The notes below the pieces were generated by a model that was not told where the DNA came from, searched no databases, and saw nothing but the letters and a program-made list of their open reading frames with translations. Made by a program: the position numbers and the translations under genes. This document shows, piece by piece, positions 6,978 to 9,005 of a DNA stretch of 9,005 nucleotides (positions are counted from its first letter, which is position 1; each line of letters opens with the position of its first letter). This stretch comes from RGIG464 sp045599585. Lineage in GTDB: Bacteria > Myxococcota_A > Bradymonadia > UBA4248. The DNA lies in assembly GCA_045599585.1 (NCBI GenBank), contig JAZRWH010000071.1, positions 1-9,005 of the forward strand, written 5' to 3'.

Positions 6978-7032
6978 GCTATTGGCGATGCCAATACGCC
7001 CGGCTTGCGCTCGCTATTGGCGATGCCAATAC
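6978..7032 (+). repeat. Palindromic repeat pair, copy B (upstream of the kinase operon)
   Basis: A 20-bp direct repeat, GCTATTGGCGATGCCAATAC, occurs at 6978-6997 and 7013-7032 (period 35). Each copy contains a perfect 7-bp stem with loop GAT (TATTGGC/GCCAATA). The 15-bp interval is C/G-rich. The unit and its spacing match the element at 3831-3881 in the opposite orientation. It is too short and too few in number to be CRISPR. Confidence 0.8.
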
Positions 7033-7110
7033 ACTCGCGCTTATTATTGTGGCGGATTTTTGGCAGTGAACAACGCTTCCTAGTTTTACCTTAGCTGAGT
7101 CGTAACCCAG

Positions 7111-7166
7111 GTCGTCAATTTTTTTTGAAAATAAAGCTTGACGACAAGGACCTACACGCGTATAAG
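7111..7166 (+). promoter_or_regulatory. rrn promoter (sigma70-like) with AT-rich upstream element
   Basis: TTGACG (7138-7143) and TATAAG (7161-7166) are separated by exactly 17 bp, giving a good -35/-10 pair. Immediately upstream is an A/T tract with eight T (7119-7126) followed by GAAAATAAAG, in the position of an UP element. Transcription would start near 7173-7175, about 265 nt before the mature 16S end. The stretch after the -10 is GC-rich (CCTGCCTCG), as expected of a growth-rate- or ppGpp-controlled rRNA promoter. The -35 is also the right arm of an 8-bp inverted repeat, GTCGTCAA (7111-7118) and TTGACGAC (7138-7145). Confidence 0.75.
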
Positions 7167-7308
7167 CCTGCCTCGTTCGCTGAAACTCAGAAATGAAGTT
7201 CAGTGACGATAGATGAAAACCGAAAAAGAGAAAGAAACGTAAAAGCAGCATATATAAATGTTGCAGCAGAAGTGCGAGCCAATAATATATCCTATCCCGT
7301 TAGGGGTA

Positions 7309-7330
7309 GCGACGTAGAATGCTACGTCGC
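7309..7330 (+). promoter_or_regulatory. Perfect hairpin in the 16S leader
   Basis: GCGACGTAG (7309-7317) pairs with CTACGTCGC (7322-7330) around AATG. No U-tract follows, so it is not a terminator. It lies about 135 nt downstream of the predicted rrn start and may act in leader folding, antitermination or RNase processing. Its right half resembles the palindrome at 7382-7397. Confidence 0.5.
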
Positions 7331-7381
7331 ATCAAGGATATTCAATTCAATTATTATAAGTTCTATCCAATTCATGAAACT

Positions 7382-7397
7382 GTGTAGCATGCTACGC
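7382..7397 (+). promoter_or_regulatory. Palindrome in the 16S leader, 40 nt before mature 16S
   Basis: GTAGCATGCTAC (7384-7395) is a perfect 12-bp palindrome that extends to GTGTAGCATGCTACGC with one G-U pair. The core GTAG-A/C-ATGCTACG and a following ATCA are shared with the hairpin at 7309-7330, so the leader appears to hold two related elements 70 bp apart. Confidence 0.45.
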
Positions 7398-7436
7398 GGC
7401 GATCATAAATCGGATAAAGCTAAAAAATACAAGATC

Positions 7437-8996
<1,560 letters not shown>

Positions 8997-9005
8997 AACG
9001 GATCA

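Larger units (their letters stand above)
6846..7436 (+). other. Divergent intergenic region and rrn leader, no coding gene seen
   Basis: These 591 bp separate the kinase operon (leftward) from 16S rRNA (rightward). Open frames here are short, lack ribosome sites and overlap repeats or rRNA, so none is called. Contents from left to right: the kinase upstream region without a convincing -35/-10 pair; a 10-bp direct repeat AAGGTGCATT (6929-6938, 6954-6963); the palindromic repeat pair (6978-7032); the rrn promoter (7111-7166); a stem with one G-U pair (GCAGCAT 7245-7251 with ATGTTGC 7258-7264); and two related palindromes (7309-7330, 7382-7397). No tRNA is seen. Confidence 0.7.

Noticed and set aside
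6978..7032. Minimal CRISPR-like array (20-bp repeat, two copies)
   Set aside because: The interval is only 15 bp, there are just two copies, the repeat is a full palindrome, no cas genes are near, and the same unit recurs as a diverged pair at 3831-3881.
6833..7251. Small frames at 6833-7069 (+) and 6979-7251 (-) in the divergent region
   Set aside because: They run through the palindromic repeats and the rrn promoter, have no ribosome site and resemble no protein family.
7338..7362. Second rrn promoter with TATAAG at 7355-7360
   Set aside because: No acceptable -35 hexamer lies 16-18 bp upstream, unlike the strong pair at 7138-7166.

Overview
The window looks like part of a chromosome from an AT-rich, uncultured-type member of the former Deltaproteobacteria, possibly Myxococcota or Bradymonadota. 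This rests on the 16S rRNA sequence, a cysteine-rich secreted-protein style common in those bacteria, and eukaryote-like Ser/Thr kinases with C-terminal membrane hairpins. The lineage is inferred by eye; no tree was built.

Layout. At 1-1021 lie two small plus-strand genes: a cysteine-rich, probably exported protein (91-570, whose real N-terminus probably starts upstream in another frame) and a small acidic protein (672-1021). Each appears split by one missing base in a homopolymer. A strong hairpin at 1046-1075 closes this block. From 1163 to 6845 three large genes lie on the minus strand. In transcription order they are a 516-aa membrane Ser/Thr kinase (5295-6845), a 443-aa paralogous kinase (3961-5292, start 2 nt after the previous stop), a 158-bp gap holding a palindromic repeat pair, and an 879-aa cytoplasmic BspA-type leucine-rich-repeat protein (1163-3802).

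The 591-bp divergent region 6846-7436 holds a second copy of the palindromic repeat pair, a strong sigma70-like rrn promoter with an AT-rich upstream tract, and a leader with two related palindromes. It is followed by a complete 16S rRNA gene (7437-8996) that runs to the window edge; any 23S and 5S genes lie outside.

The kinase pair is almost certainly one operon and a membrane-anchored phospho-signalling unit. The LRR protein shares its orientation and may be a partner or substrate, but only position supports that. The most unusual observation is a tandem palindromic element found on both sides of the kinase operon in opposite orientation, whose stem arms change in a compensatory way between copies. 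No known defence system, CRISPR array, transposase or tRNA was found.
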